From NCBI GenBank assembly GCA_017527065.1, contig JAFXQO010000062.1, positions 124,001 to 188,000 of the forward strand: DNA of 64,000 bases, given 5' to 3'. Positions 34,946-43,255 of the stretch are shown piece after piece. The notes beneath the pieces were generated by a model. It was not told the DNA's origin and did no database searches. It was given only the letters and a program-made list of their open reading frames with translations. Source of the stretch: Clostridia bacterium. Its GTDB lineage: Bacteria; Bacillota; Clostridia; Christensenellales; Aristaeellaceae. Made by a program: the position numbers and the translations under genes. Position 1 is the stretch's first letter. Each line of letters starts with the position of its first letter.

Positions 34946-35734
34946 ATGAATTTCTTTGTTGAAGGGCTGCAGGGCAGCGGAAAAAGCACGCTGGTGAACA
35001 GATTATTCGAAAAGCATCCGGATTACCGCACGGTCCGCGAAGGCGATTACTCCCCGGTGGAGCTTTCCTGGTGCGCCTATCTGGACAGGGCGCGGTACGG
35101 CGAGATACTGGAAAAGTATCCCGATCTCCGCGCGCAGATTGAAGGGAAGAGCGTCGCGGAGGACGATCGCGTCATCGTGTGCTACACGAAGGTCAGTACG
35201 GACAACCGCGCCTTCTATAAGGATTTGGAGCAGTACGAGATTTACAACGGCCGCGTGTCAAACGATGCGTTCAGGGAGATCACGCTGCGCCGCTTCCGGC
35301 GGTGGAACGGCGACGGAATGATATTCGAGTGTTCCCTGTTCCAGAATATCGTGGAGGACATGATCCTGTTCCGGGACGCGCCGGATGAGGAAATCATGGA
35401 TTTCTACCGGCAGGTCAGCGGCGCGCTTGCTGATAAGCCCTTCCACATCCTCTACTTGCAAGCGGACGACATCGCCTCGAACATAAACGTCATCCGGAAG
35501 GAGCGGTCGGACGGGCAGGGGAGCGAGATGTGGTTCCCGCTGATGCTCCACTTCTTCGACGAATCGCCCCATGCGAAGCGGCGCGGCCTGGCCGGGGAGG
35601 CGGCCCTGCTGGAGCATTTCCGCCACAGGCAGGATCTGGAGCTGCGCCTCTGCCGGGAAATCTTTCCGGGGCGGTATACCGTGCTGAAGTCAAAGGCGTA
35701 TCGCGATGCGGATTATCCGTTTTGCCAGGTTTAA
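34946..35734 (+). CDS. P-loop NTPase, nucleotide-kinase-like, function unknown
   Basis: This 262-aa protein opens with MNFFVEGLQGSGKSTLVNRL, a clear Walker A at residues about 6-15. The rest (HPDYRTVREGDYSPVELSW, IYNGRVSNDAFREITLRRF, FECSLFQNIVEDMILF) has the look of a small-molecule or nucleoside kinase, but I do not recognise a named family. GGGAGGA precedes ATG 34946. It lies 44 bp after the deaminase gene, and the pairing suggests nucleotide or base metabolism. Confidence 0.75.
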   Translation: MNFFVEGLQGSGKSTLVNRLFEKHPDYRTVREGDYSPVELSWCAYLDRARYGEILEKYPDLRAQIEGKSVAEDDRVIVCYTKVSTDNRAFYKDLEQYEIYNGRVSNDAFREITLRRFRRWNGDGMIFECSLFQNIVEDMILFRDAPDEEIMDFYRQVSGALADKPFHILYLQADDIASNINVIRKERSDGQGSEMWFPLMLHFFDESPHAKRRGLAGEAALLEHFRHRQDLELRLCREIFPGRYTVLKSKAYRDADYPFCQV

Positions 35735-35757
35735 CAGCGCGGGAGGGGCAAAATACG

Positions 35758-36258
35758 ATGGAGATTGAGGTTTTATCCTTTAAAAAGAGCGACATTGACG
35801 CCGTATATGAAATTCAGCGGGCGGCGTACAAGCCGTTGTATGAAAAATATCATGACGACAGCTCAAATCCATATATGGAGAGCAAAGAAACCGTTTTGCG
35901 GAAATACACGAGGGAAGGTACGGCCGGGTATCTTTTCGTTTTGAACGGCGCGGCCGTCGGCGCGGTCAGAATCAATATAAACGAGCAATACAGAAGCGGA
36001 CGGGTCTCCGCCCTGTGCGTTCTGCCTCAATACCAAGGGCGGGGCATCGCGCAGAAGGCCTTACTGGAAATTGAAAGACTGTATCCCGCCGTTGAGAAAT
36101 GGTCTCTCGATACGATACTGGAAGAAGCGGGAAACTGCCACCTGTATGAAAAAATCGGATACAGAAAAACCGGGAAGACGGAAGCGATCAACGAAAAAAT
36201 GACGCTGGTCTTCTATGAGAAGAAAAAGGATTCCCGTTTGTCACGGCAAGAGGCGTAG
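35758..36258 (+). CDS. GNAT family N-acetyltransferase
   Basis: This 166-aa protein has the GNAT core, with the acetyl-CoA loop PQYQGRGIAQKALLEIE at about residues 88-104 and the C-terminal HLYEKIGYRKTGK. The coding sequence is visibly AT-richer than the surrounding genes. ATG 35758 follows GGGAGG; any longer frame would overlap the P-loop gene. Substrate unknown. Confidence 0.87.
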   Translation: MEIEVLSFKKSDIDAVYEIQRAAYKPLYEKYHDDSSNPYMESKETVLRKYTREGTAGYLFVLNGAAVGAVRININEQYRSGRVSALCVLPQYQGRGIAQKALLEIERLYPAVEKWSLDTILEEAGNCHLYEKIGYRKTGKTEAINEKMTLVFYEKKKDSRLSRQEA

Positions 36259-36259
36259 C

Positions 36260-36868
36260 ATGCGTAAATTCCTCTCTCCCGCCCGCCTGGCGCAGCTGGC
36301 GCTGGGCGCGGCCATACTCGCATTCGGGCTGTTCAACATCCACAGCCGCTGCCGCATCACCGAAGGCGGCGTGCTGGGCATGACGCTGCTCATCCGCCGC
36401 TGGACGGGCCTCTCCCCCGCCGTGTCGGAGGTCGCGCTGGACGCCATATGCTACCTGCTGGGCCTCAAATACCTCGGCCGGGCGTTCCTGCCGCGCGCCG
36501 CGGCGGCTACCGGCTGCTACGCGCTCTTTTACGCGCTGTTCGAGCGGACGGGCTATCTCTTTCCCGACCTGTCGGGCCATCCCCTGGCGGCGGCGGCGGC
36601 CGGGGCGCTGTTCGTGGGGCTGGGCGTGGGGCTGGTGGTGCGGGCGGGCGGCGCGGCCGGCGGGGACGACGCCCTGGCGCTGGTCATATCGAAGCGCGCC
36701 CGCTGGCCCATCGCCCGCGCGTACCTGCTGACCGATACCACGGTGCTCCTGCTTTCACTTTCGTATATCCCGCTCCGCAATATCGCCTGCTCGCTCATCA
36801 CGGTCACGCTGTCGTCGTTCATCATCGGGCGCGTGCAGGCCTTCGGGCCGCGCGGTAAAAAAACTTGA
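36260..36868 (+). CDS. YitT-family membrane protein (N-terminal membrane part only)
   Basis: A 202-aa integral membrane protein with about five to six helices and no cytoplasmic C-terminal domain. LGAAILAFGLFNIHSRCRIT and EGGVLGMTLLIRRWTGLS near the start and GGAAGGDDALALVISKR in the second half match the YitT/YczE-like transporter family of Firmicutes. It starts 1 bp after the GNAT stop. The composition returns to high GC here. The transported solute is unknown. Confidence 0.75.
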   Translation: MRKFLSPARLAQLALGAAILAFGLFNIHSRCRITEGGVLGMTLLIRRWTGLSPAVSEVALDAICYLLGLKYLGRAFLPRAAAATGCYALFYALFERTGYLFPDLSGHPLAAAAAGALFVGLGVGLVVRAGGAAGGDDALALVISKRARWPIARAYLLTDTTVLLLSLSYIPLRNIACSLITVTLSSFIIGRVQAFGPRGKKT

Positions 36869-36937
36869 AAAAATGTAAACTCGCGGCAAAAAATGGGCGG
36901 GGAATGGAATTTCCCCGCGTATTTCTTTGTTGAGAGA

Positions 36938-36966
36938 TTGACGAATCAAGTCAAAAGGTCTAAAAT
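36938..36966 (+). promoter_or_regulatory. Promoter of the pdh operon
   Basis: TTGACG (36938-36943), 17 bp and TAAAAT (36961-36966) lie about 35 bases before pdhC. Confidence 0.82.
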
Positions 36967-37002
36967 ATATACAGGAAAATTTGGCTGGACAGGAGGATAT
37001 GT

Positions 37003-38379
37003 ATGGCAACGCCAATCATCATGCCCCGTCAGGGCAACACGGTCGAAAGCTGTATCATCACCAAGTGGAACAAGAAGGTCGGCGATCCGGTCGCGGTCGG
37101 CGACATTCTGTTTGCCTACGAGACGGACAAGGCCGCCTTCGAGGAGGAAGCCAAAGAGGCGGGCACCGTTCTGCAGATCTTCTTCGAGGAAGGCGACGAC
37201 GTGCCCTGCCTGACCAACGTCATGGTCATCGGCAATCCGGGCGAGTCCTTCGCCGAGTTCGATCCCAAGGCCGGCAGCGCCGCGCCCGCCGAGGCCGCCC
37301 CCGCCGCCGAAGCCGCGCCCGCCGAAGAGGCCGCATCCGCCGAGGCCCAGGAGGCCGCCGAAGCGCCCGTTGTGATCGGCGAGATGAAGATTTCGCCCCG
37401 CGCCCGCAACCTGGCTGAGAAGAGCGGCGCGGACCTTTCAAAGGTCGTGCCCACCGGCCCCGAGGGCCGCGTCATCGCCCGCGACGTGCAGAAGCTGATC
37501 GACAGCGGCCTTCTCGTCACCGCCGCGGCCCGCGCCGGCTATCAGGGCGGCGTCGAGGGCACCGGCCTGGGCGGCCGCGTGTCGCTGAAGGACCTGGAGA
37601 AGAAGCCCGAGGCCGCGCCCGCTGCGGCAGCCGCGCCCGCCGCGCCCGTGGAGCTGGGCCAGCCCGTGGACGACAGCTACACCGAGCCCATGAGCAACAT
37701 GCGCAAGGTCATCGCCAAGGCGATGATGACCTCCCTCTCCAGCATGGCGCAGCTCACCCACAACATCTCCTACGACGCCACCGAGGTGCAGAACGCCCGC
37801 AGGCTCTTCAAGGAGAAGGGCGAGAAGTTCGGCATGGAGAAGATCTCCATCAACGACATCATCATGTACGTCGTGGCCCGCACGCTGGCGATGCCCGAGC
37901 ACAAGGCGCTCAACGCCAACCTGATCGACGACGGCAAGACCATGAAGTACTTCCGCGGCGTGCACCTGGGCATGGCGGTCGACACCGATCGCGGCCTGAT
38001 GGTGCCCACCATCTTCAACGCCGACAAGATGACCCTCAAGGAGCTCTCCGCCACCGCCAAGCGGCTGGCCAAGGAGTGCAAGGAGGGCAAGATCAACCCG
38101 GACTACCTGCAGGGCGCCAGCTTCACCGTGTCCAACATCGGCTCGCTGGGCATCGAATCCTTCACCCCTGTGGTCAACCCGCCGCAGACCGGCATCCTGG
38201 GCGTGTGCGCCATCACCGACGGCGTGCGCGTGGTGAACGGCGAGATCAAGGTCTATCCCAAGATGACCCTGTCCCTGTCCTACGACCACCGCGCGCTGGA
38301 CGGCACCCCCGCCTCCAAGTTCCTGGTGGACCTGAAGAACAACCTGGAAGCCTTCACGCTGATGCTGGCGAGAGGGTGA
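37003..38379 (+). CDS. pdhC: Dihydrolipoamide acyltransferase (E2) of a 2-oxoacid dehydrogenase complex
   Basis: The E2 core moves acyl groups from lipoyl-lysine to CoA. The 458-aa product has one lipoyl domain with the lipoylated Lys43 in YETDKAAFEEE, an Ala/Pro/Glu linker (about 85-125), a peripheral-subunit binding domain (KISPRARNLAEKSG...GRVIARDVQ), and a second Ala/Pro linker after GLGGRVSLKDLEKK. The catalytic domain ends with SYDHRALDGTPASKFL. The single complex in the window with E1 and E3 downstream suggests pyruvate dehydrogenase; acetoin dehydrogenase is an alternative. GGAGG precedes ATG 37003. Confidence 0.93.
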   Translation: MATPIIMPRQGNTVESCIITKWNKKVGDPVAVGDILFAYETDKAAFEEEAKEAGTVLQIFFEEGDDVPCLTNVMVIGNPGESFAEFDPKAGSAAPAEAAPAAEAAPAEEAASAEAQEAAEAPVVIGEMKISPRARNLAEKSGADLSKVVPTGPEGRVIARDVQKLIDSGLLVTAAARAGYQGGVEGTGLGGRVSLKDLEKKPEAAPAAAAAPAAPVELGQPVDDSYTEPMSNMRKVIAKAMMTSLSSMAQLTHNISYDATEVQNARRLFKEKGEKFGMEKISINDIIMYVVARTLAMPEHKALNANLIDDGKTMKYFRGVHLGMAVDTDRGLMVPTIFNADKMTLKELSATAKRLAKECKEGKINPDYLQGASFTVSNIGSLGIESFTPVVNPPQTGILGVCAITDGVRVVNGEIKVYPKMTLSLSYDHRALDGTPASKFLVDLKNNLEAFTLMLARG

Positions 38380-38388
38380 AGATCAATT

Positions 38389-38497
38389 AGGAATTGGGAA
38401 TTAGGAATTGGGAATTGAAGTTACCCGGAAAGGCGCGGCTGAGGCCGCGCGAGCGCAAACCATAATTCCTAATTCCAAATTCTAAATTCCTAATTCA
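38389..38497. repeat. Inverted-repeat element A between pdhC and lpdA
   Basis: Tandem AATTRGGAATTGGGAATT-like repeats (38389-38419) are mirrored by AATTCCTAATTCC-type repeats (38464-38497). A GC-rich core stem GCGCGGC TGAG GCCGCGC lies inside. It starts within 10 bp of the pdhC stop and ends just before the lpdA ribosome site. It is related to element B at 39891. Confidence 0.85.
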
Positions 38498-38517
38498 GAA
38501 AGGACGTGCAATCAGCC

Positions 38518-39885
38518 ATGTTTGATTTAATTGTCATCGGCGGCGGCCCGGCGGGGTATCTGGCCGCCGAGCGCGCCGGACACGCGGGGCTCAAGGTGGT
38601 GCTGTTCGAGAAGAATTCGCTGGGCGGCGTGTGCCTGAACGAGGGCTGCATTCCCTCCAAGGCGCTGCTCAATTCCGCCAAGCTGTATGAGCACGCGCTG
38701 CACAGCCAGGCCTACGGCGTCAAGGCCGAGGGCGTGACCATCGACCAGCCCACCGTGGTCGCGCGGCGCGGTAAGGTCGTCAAGACGCTGGTGGCCGGCG
38801 TCGGCGCGAAGATGCGGGGCGCGGGCGTCACCGTGGTCAAGGAAAACGCGGTCATCAAGGGCCGCGTGCCGGGCGGCTTCGCCGTCACCGCGGGCGGGCA
38901 GGATTACGAAGGCGCGAAGATGATCATCGCCTCCGGTTCCTCCGCCGTGGTGCCCCCGATTCCCGGCGTGAAGGAAAACCTGGGCGACTTCGTGGTGACC
39001 AACCGCGAGGTGCTGGAGCTCAAGGAAGTGCCGAAGCAGTTCGTGGTGATCGGCGGCGGCGTCATCGGCCTGGAGATGGTGGCCTACTACGCCACCGTCG
39101 GCGCGAAGGTCACGGTGGTCGAGATGCTGGATCACATCGCCGGCCCCACCGACCGGGAGATCAGCGCCATGCTGCAGAAGGAGCTCGAAAAGAAGGGCGT
39201 CACCTTCCTGCTGAGCCACAAGTGCCTGGCGATCGAGGCCGGCAAGGTGCTCGCCGAAGCGCCAGACGGCAGCAAGGTCGAAATTCCCGCCGACAAGGTG
39301 CTCCTCTCCATCGGCCGCCGCGCCAACCTGCAGGGCATCGGCCTGGAAAACATCGGCGTGGAGACCAACCGGGCGGGCATCATCGTGGACAATCAGGGCC
39401 GCACCAACATTGAGGGCGTCTTCGCCGCGGGCGACTGCAACGGACACGTCATGCTGGCCCACACCGCCTACCGCGAGGCCGAGGTGTGCGTGAACACCAT
39501 CCTGGGCAAGAAGGACACCATGCGTTACCACGCCAACCCCTCCGTCATCTACACCAACCCGGAGATCGCCTCCTGCGGCCTGACCGAGGAAGAAGCCAAG
39601 GCGCAGGGCATCGACTACGAGGTCAAGAAGCTCTCCATGCGCTACGCGGGCCGCTTCGTGGCCGAGAACGAGGGCGCGGACGGCCTGTGCAAGATCCTCG
39701 TGAACAAGCAGCACCGCAACGTCATCGGCGTTCACATGATCGGCAACTATTCCTCCGAGATCATCTGGGGCGCCGCCGAAATGATCGAGCTCGAGCTGCG
39801 CGTGAAGGACGCGAAGGAGATCATCTTCCCGCATCCCACCGTCAGCGAGATCATCCGCGAGACCCTCTGGGAGTTTAAGGATTAA
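38518..39885 (+). CDS. lpdA: Dihydrolipoamide dehydrogenase (E3)
   Basis: This FAD enzyme reoxidises the dihydrolipoyl arm with NAD+. The 455-aa product starts MFDLIVIGGGPAGYLAAERA, has the redox disulfide in GGVCLNEGCIPSK (about 37-49), an NAD site FVVIGGGVIGLEMV near residue 172, and the C-terminal HPTVSEI with the catalytic His. No fused lipoyl domain. ATG 38518 is favoured over an in-frame GTG at 38506, which sits too close to AAAGGA. Confidence 0.96.
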   Translation: MFDLIVIGGGPAGYLAAERAGHAGLKVVLFEKNSLGGVCLNEGCIPSKALLNSAKLYEHALHSQAYGVKAEGVTIDQPTVVARRGKVVKTLVAGVGAKMRGAGVTVVKENAVIKGRVPGGFAVTAGGQDYEGAKMIIASGSSAVVPPIPGVKENLGDFVVTNREVLELKEVPKQFVVIGGGVIGLEMVAYYATVGAKVTVVEMLDHIAGPTDREISAMLQKELEKKGVTFLLSHKCLAIEAGKVLAEAPDGSKVEIPADKVLLSIGRRANLQGIGLENIGVETNRAGIIVDNQGRTNIEGVFAAGDCNGHVMLAHTAYREAEVCVNTILGKKDTMRYHANPSVIYTNPEIASCGLTEEEAKAQGIDYEVKKLSMRYAGRFVAENEGADGLCKILVNKQHRNVIGVHMIGNYSSEIIWGAAEMIELELRVKDAKEIIFPHPTVSEIIRETLWEFKD

Positions 39886-39890
39886 TTTGG

Positions 39891-40058
39891 AATCGGGAAT
39901 GGGAAATGGGAAACTGAGGCGCGGCCGAGGCCGCGCGACCCTTCCGCCTCGCTTCGCCCCTTGGCTCCCCTTCCAGGGGAGCTGGCGCGCAGCGCCTGAA
40001 GGGTCTTTCCCTTCGGACAAACTACAATTCCCCATTTCCAATTCCCCATTCCCCATTG
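39891..40058. repeat. Inverted-repeat element B between lpdA and the E1 gene
   Basis: GGAATCGGGAATGGGAAATGGG at 39891-39912 is mirrored by TTCCCCATTTCCAATTCCCCA-type sequence at 40027-40058. It shares the core AGGCGCGGC(T/C)GAGGCCGCGCGA with element A. A second, unrelated repeat unit is nested at 39938-40003. Confidence 0.85.
39938..40003 (-). repeat. Nested copy of the 3207-type repeat unit
   Basis: Read on the minus strand it gives CAGGCGCTGCGCGCCAGCTC then CCCTGGAAGGGGAGCC, matching the left unit at 3207 (CAGTCGCGCTTTGCGCGCCA, CTCCCTCAAAGAGGGAGCC). It sits in the loop of element B. Confidence 0.75.
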
Positions 40059-40084
40059 AATTATTTTGAAAGGATGAGATAGCC

Positions 40085-42556
40085 ATGTCCAAGCAGTTGT
40101 TTGTCGATCCGAATGTGGTTCGCGCGCCTGGCAAGATCACCTTCACCGACATCCCCGTGAACACCTACCAGAAAAAGGTCAAGGACGAGCTCGGCAACTT
40201 CACTCCCGAGCAGTTCAAGAACATCTACCGCGACATGCTGGTCCTGCGTGAGTTCGAGACCATGATCCAGCTCATCAAGACCACCTCCGAGTACTGCGGC
40301 GTGCCCTATACCCATCCCGGCCCGGCGCACCTGGGCATCGGCCAGGAAGCCAACGCCGTGGGCGAGGCCTTCTGCCTGGACGTGGAGGACATGATCTTCG
40401 GCTCCCACCGCAGCCACTGCGACATCCTCGCCAAGGGCCTGTCGGCCATCGAGAAGCTGGACGACGACAAGCTCCTCGAGATCATGAAGACCTTCCTGGA
40501 CGGCAAGACCTACGCCGTGGCCGAGAAGGAGCCCCATGAGACCGTGAAGGACCTGGCCATCAACTTCCTGCTCTACGGCGCAATGGCCGAGATCTTCGCC
40601 CGCGAGACCGGCTTCAACCGCGGCCTGGGCGGCTCCATGCACACCTTCTTCACCCCCTTCGGCATCTATCCGAACAACGCCATCGTGGGCGGCTCCGGCA
40701 CCATCGCCATGGGCGCGGCGCTCTACAAGAAGATCAACCGGAAGCCCGGCATCGTGGTCGCCAACCTGGGCGACGGCTCCCTCGGCCGCGGCCCCGTGCT
40801 GGAAGCGCTGAACATGTCCTGCATGGGCCAGATCAACGAGCTGTGGGGCGACGACATGAAGGGCGGCCTGCCTCTCATGTTCAACATCATCAACAACCAG
40901 TACGGCATGGGCGGCCAGACCGTGGGCGAGACCATGGGCTACGACGCGCCCGCCCGCATGGGCGCCGGCTTCACAGCCACCCAGATGCACGCCGAGCGCG
41001 TGGACGGCTGGAACCCGCTGGCGGTCATCGACGCCTACAAGCGCAAGAAGAAGCTGCTGGCCGAGGGCAAGGGCCCGTGCCTGCTGGACGTTGTCACCTA
41101 CCGCATGAGCGGCCACAGCCCGTCCGACTCCTCCTCCTACCGCACGAAGGAAGAGATCGAGGCCTGGTGGGCGCAGGATCCCATCGTCGAATACCGCAAG
41201 CAACTGGTCGAGGCCGGCGTGGCCACCGAGGACGAGTGCGACGCCATCGTGAAGTACGTGAAGGACGCCATCCTGCGCAACTTCAAGCTGGCCATCGACG
41301 ACGAGGTCTCCCCTCGCATGAACCTGGACAAGAACCCCGACGAGCTGGCCGACATGATGTTCACCAACGGCCATGTGGAGTCCTTCGGCGGCGACACCAA
41401 GCCGGACGTGAACATGCCCATGGAGGAGTGCCCGCGCGTTCAGGCCATCGCCAAGAAGGAGCGCTGGGGCTTTGACGAGAGCGGCAAGCCCGTTTCCAAG
41501 AACAAGGTGTACCAGCTGCGCGACGGCCTGTTCGAGGCCATCATCGACCGCTTCTACAAGGACTCCACCCTGGCGTCCTGGGGCGAGGACGTGCGCGACT
41601 GGGGCGGCGCCTTCGCCGTGTACCGCGGCCTGACCGAGGCGCTGCCGTATCACCGCCTGTTCAACTCCCCCATCAGCGAGAGCGCCATCGTGGGCGGCGC
41701 CGTGGGCTACGCCATGGCGGGCGGCCGCGCGCTGGTCGAGCTGATGTACTGCGACTTCCTCGCCTGCGCGGGCGATGAAGTGTTCAACCAGATGGCCAAG
41801 TGGCAGGCCATGTCCGCGGACATCATCAAGATGCCCGTGGTGCTCCGCGTCTCCGTCGGCTCCAAGTACGGCGCGCAGCATTCTCAGGACTGGTCCGCGC
41901 TGGTCACCCACATCCCGGGCCTGAAGGCCGCTTTCCCGGCGACCCCCTACGACGCCAAGGGCCTCATGGCCAGCGCGCTGGCGGGCACCGATCCGGTGGT
42001 GTTCTTCGAGAGCCAGCGCATCTACGACGTGGGTGAGCAGTTCCACGAGGGCGGCGTGCCGGCCGAGTACTACGAGATCCCCTTCGGCAAGGCTGACATC
42101 AAGCGGCCCGGCAAAGACATCACCATCCTGTCCTTCGGCGCGGTGCTGTATCGCGTGCTGAAGGCCGCGGACGAACTGAAGGCCAAGTACGGCATGGAAG
42201 CCGAGATCATCGACGCGCGCACGCTGGTGCCCTTCGACTATGAGACGGTCCTGGAGTCCGTGAAGAAGACCGGCCGCCTTGTCATCGTGACCGACGCCTG
42301 CGAGCGCGGCTCCTTCGCCAGCGAAGTGGCCCGGCAGATCACCGAAATGGGCTTCGACTACCTGGACGCCACGCCCACCGTGGTCGCCAGCCGCAACTGG
42401 ATCACCCCGGCCCACGAGCTGGAGGAGAGCTTCTTCCCGCAGCCCAGCTGGATCCTGGACGCCATCGACGCCAAGATCGTGCCGCTGAAGGGCCACACCC
42501 GCGTCACCAACCAGACCCTGAACGAGAAGCTGCGCAACGAGCGCAGGGGTGTATAA
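40085..42556 (+). CDS. 2-oxoacid (pyruvate) dehydrogenase E1, fused alpha and beta subunits
   Basis: This thiamine-diphosphate enzyme decarboxylates the 2-oxoacid and acylates E2. The 823-aa protein joins both E1 subunits. The alpha half (about 1-450) has HLGIGQEANAVGEAF, GSHRSHCD, and the ThDP motif from LGDGSLGRGP (about 229) to IINNQYGMGG. The beta half (about 470-823) has ESAIVGGAVGYAMAG, LMYCDFLACAGDEVFNQ, KYGAQHSQDWS and the transketolase C-terminal domain from GKDITILSFGA. The fusion is unusual among Firmicutes, which mostly keep pdhA and pdhB separate. AAAGGATGAG precedes ATG 40085. Confidence 0.94.
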   Translation: MSKQLFVDPNVVRAPGKITFTDIPVNTYQKKVKDELGNFTPEQFKNIYRDMLVLREFETMIQLIKTTSEYCGVPYTHPGPAHLGIGQEANAVGEAFCLDVEDMIFGSHRSHCDILAKGLSAIEKLDDDKLLEIMKTFLDGKTYAVAEKEPHETVKDLAINFLLYGAMAEIFARETGFNRGLGGSMHTFFTPFGIYPNNAIVGGSGTIAMGAALYKKINRKPGIVVANLGDGSLGRGPVLEALNMSCMGQINELWGDDMKGGLPLMFNIINNQYGMGGQTVGETMGYDAPARMGAGFTATQMHAERVDGWNPLAVIDAYKRKKKLLAEGKGPCLLDVVTYRMSGHSPSDSSSYRTKEEIEAWWAQDPIVEYRKQLVEAGVATEDECDAIVKYVKDAILRNFKLAIDDEVSPRMNLDKNPDELADMMFTNGHVESFGGDTKPDVNMPMEECPRVQAIAKKERWGFDESGKPVSKNKVYQLRDGLFEAIIDRFYKDSTLASWGEDVRDWGGAFAVYRGLTEALPYHRLFNSPISESAIVGGAVGYAMAGGRALVELMYCDFLACAGDEVFNQMAKWQAMSADIIKMPVVLRVSVGSKYGAQHSQDWSALVTHIPGLKAAFPATPYDAKGLMASALAGTDPVVFFESQRIYDVGEQFHEGGVPAEYYEIPFGKADIKRPGKDITILSFGAVLYRVLKAADELKAKYGMEAEIIDARTLVPFDYETVLESVKKTGRLVIVTDACERGSFASEVARQITEMGFDYLDATPTVVASRNWITPAHELEESFFPQPSWILDAIDAKIVPLKGHTRVTNQTLNEKLRNERRGV

Positions 42557-42586
42557 GGGCCTGCGCGTGAGATAAAGCCATATCGC

Positions 42587-42625
42587 AGCGCGTCCCGGCG
42601 AGTTCTTCGCCGGGACGCGCTTTTT
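42587..42625 (+). terminator. Terminator of the pdh operon
   Basis: A 15-bp perfect stem, AGCGCGTCCCGGCGA with TCGCCGGGACGCGCT, is followed by TTTTT. Confidence 0.95.
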
Positions 42626-42688
42626 GCTTCGTTGACGGCCAAAAGCGGACGGGCAATCGCCGCGGCCGGTCAGGGGGGCAAGCTTGGT

Positions 42689-43171
42689 TTACAGATCGCG
42701 TTTCAAATATCCGCAGGTAAACGGAAAGAAGTCATATTTCCTCGTTCCGAGGTGAACGGCGCCATTCTGTTCGTACCACTTGCGAAGAACCGCATTATCC
42801 TCAACAATTCCAATATTCATATAATGACAGCCCATTTGTTGGGCAATGACAAACGAATGTTCCAACAGCTGCTTACCCAAGCCCCTGTGCCGGTATTCGG
42901 GCAGGACCGCGAGATTGTTCAGCTCGCATTCTCCATTCCCTTGATTGAGCAATGAGTAATACCCGCACGGCATTCCGTCAACTTCGGCTATGAACATCGG
43001 TCTCTTTTCTCTGTCAAATTGCCGATACAGTCCGTCCTCTGATATGGCAAATGCGGTGAACCTTGGCGCGTTCTCTTCCGTAAAGCCAAAGGTTTCGGCC
43101 ACTGTCATAAAGCTCCTGCGGATCAGATCAACACAAGAGGGTATATCTTCACGCTTGACTTCCCGTATCAT
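42689..43171 (-). CDS. GNAT family N-acetyltransferase
   Basis: This 160-aa acetyltransferase has the acetyl-CoA loop PEYRHRGLGKQLLEHS at about residues 90-105 and the C-terminal NAVLRKWYEQNGAVHLGTRK. Codons are less GC-rich than in the neighbouring pdh genes, suggesting recent acquisition. It is convergent with the E1 gene. Substrate unknown. Confidence 0.87.
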   Translation of the reverse strand: MIREVKREDIPSCVDLIRRSFMTVAETFGFTEENAPRFTAFAISEDGLYRQFDREKRPMFIAEVDGMPCGYYSLLNQGNGECELNNLAVLPEYRHRGLGKQLLEHSFVIAQQMGCHYMNIGIVEDNAVLRKWYEQNGAVHLGTRKYDFFPFTCGYLKRDL

Positions 43172-43255
43172 ATTCAGCCTCTACAAATCCCGTTTTTGCT
43201 CTGTGACAGGGCTGTTCTGAAAGCGTATTCCATCGAGCGCGAGGCCTATCTTCCC

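Noticed and set aside
38389-40058. CRISPR array or tandem repeat locus in the pdh operon gaps
   Set aside because: The repeats are short AATTGGGAATT-type units arranged as inverted repeats without unique spacers, and no cas genes are present.
40061-42496. An 811-residue open frame antisense to the E1 gene
   Set aside because: Composition is Val/Leu/His-rich antisense sequence; the plus-strand E1 is unmistakable.
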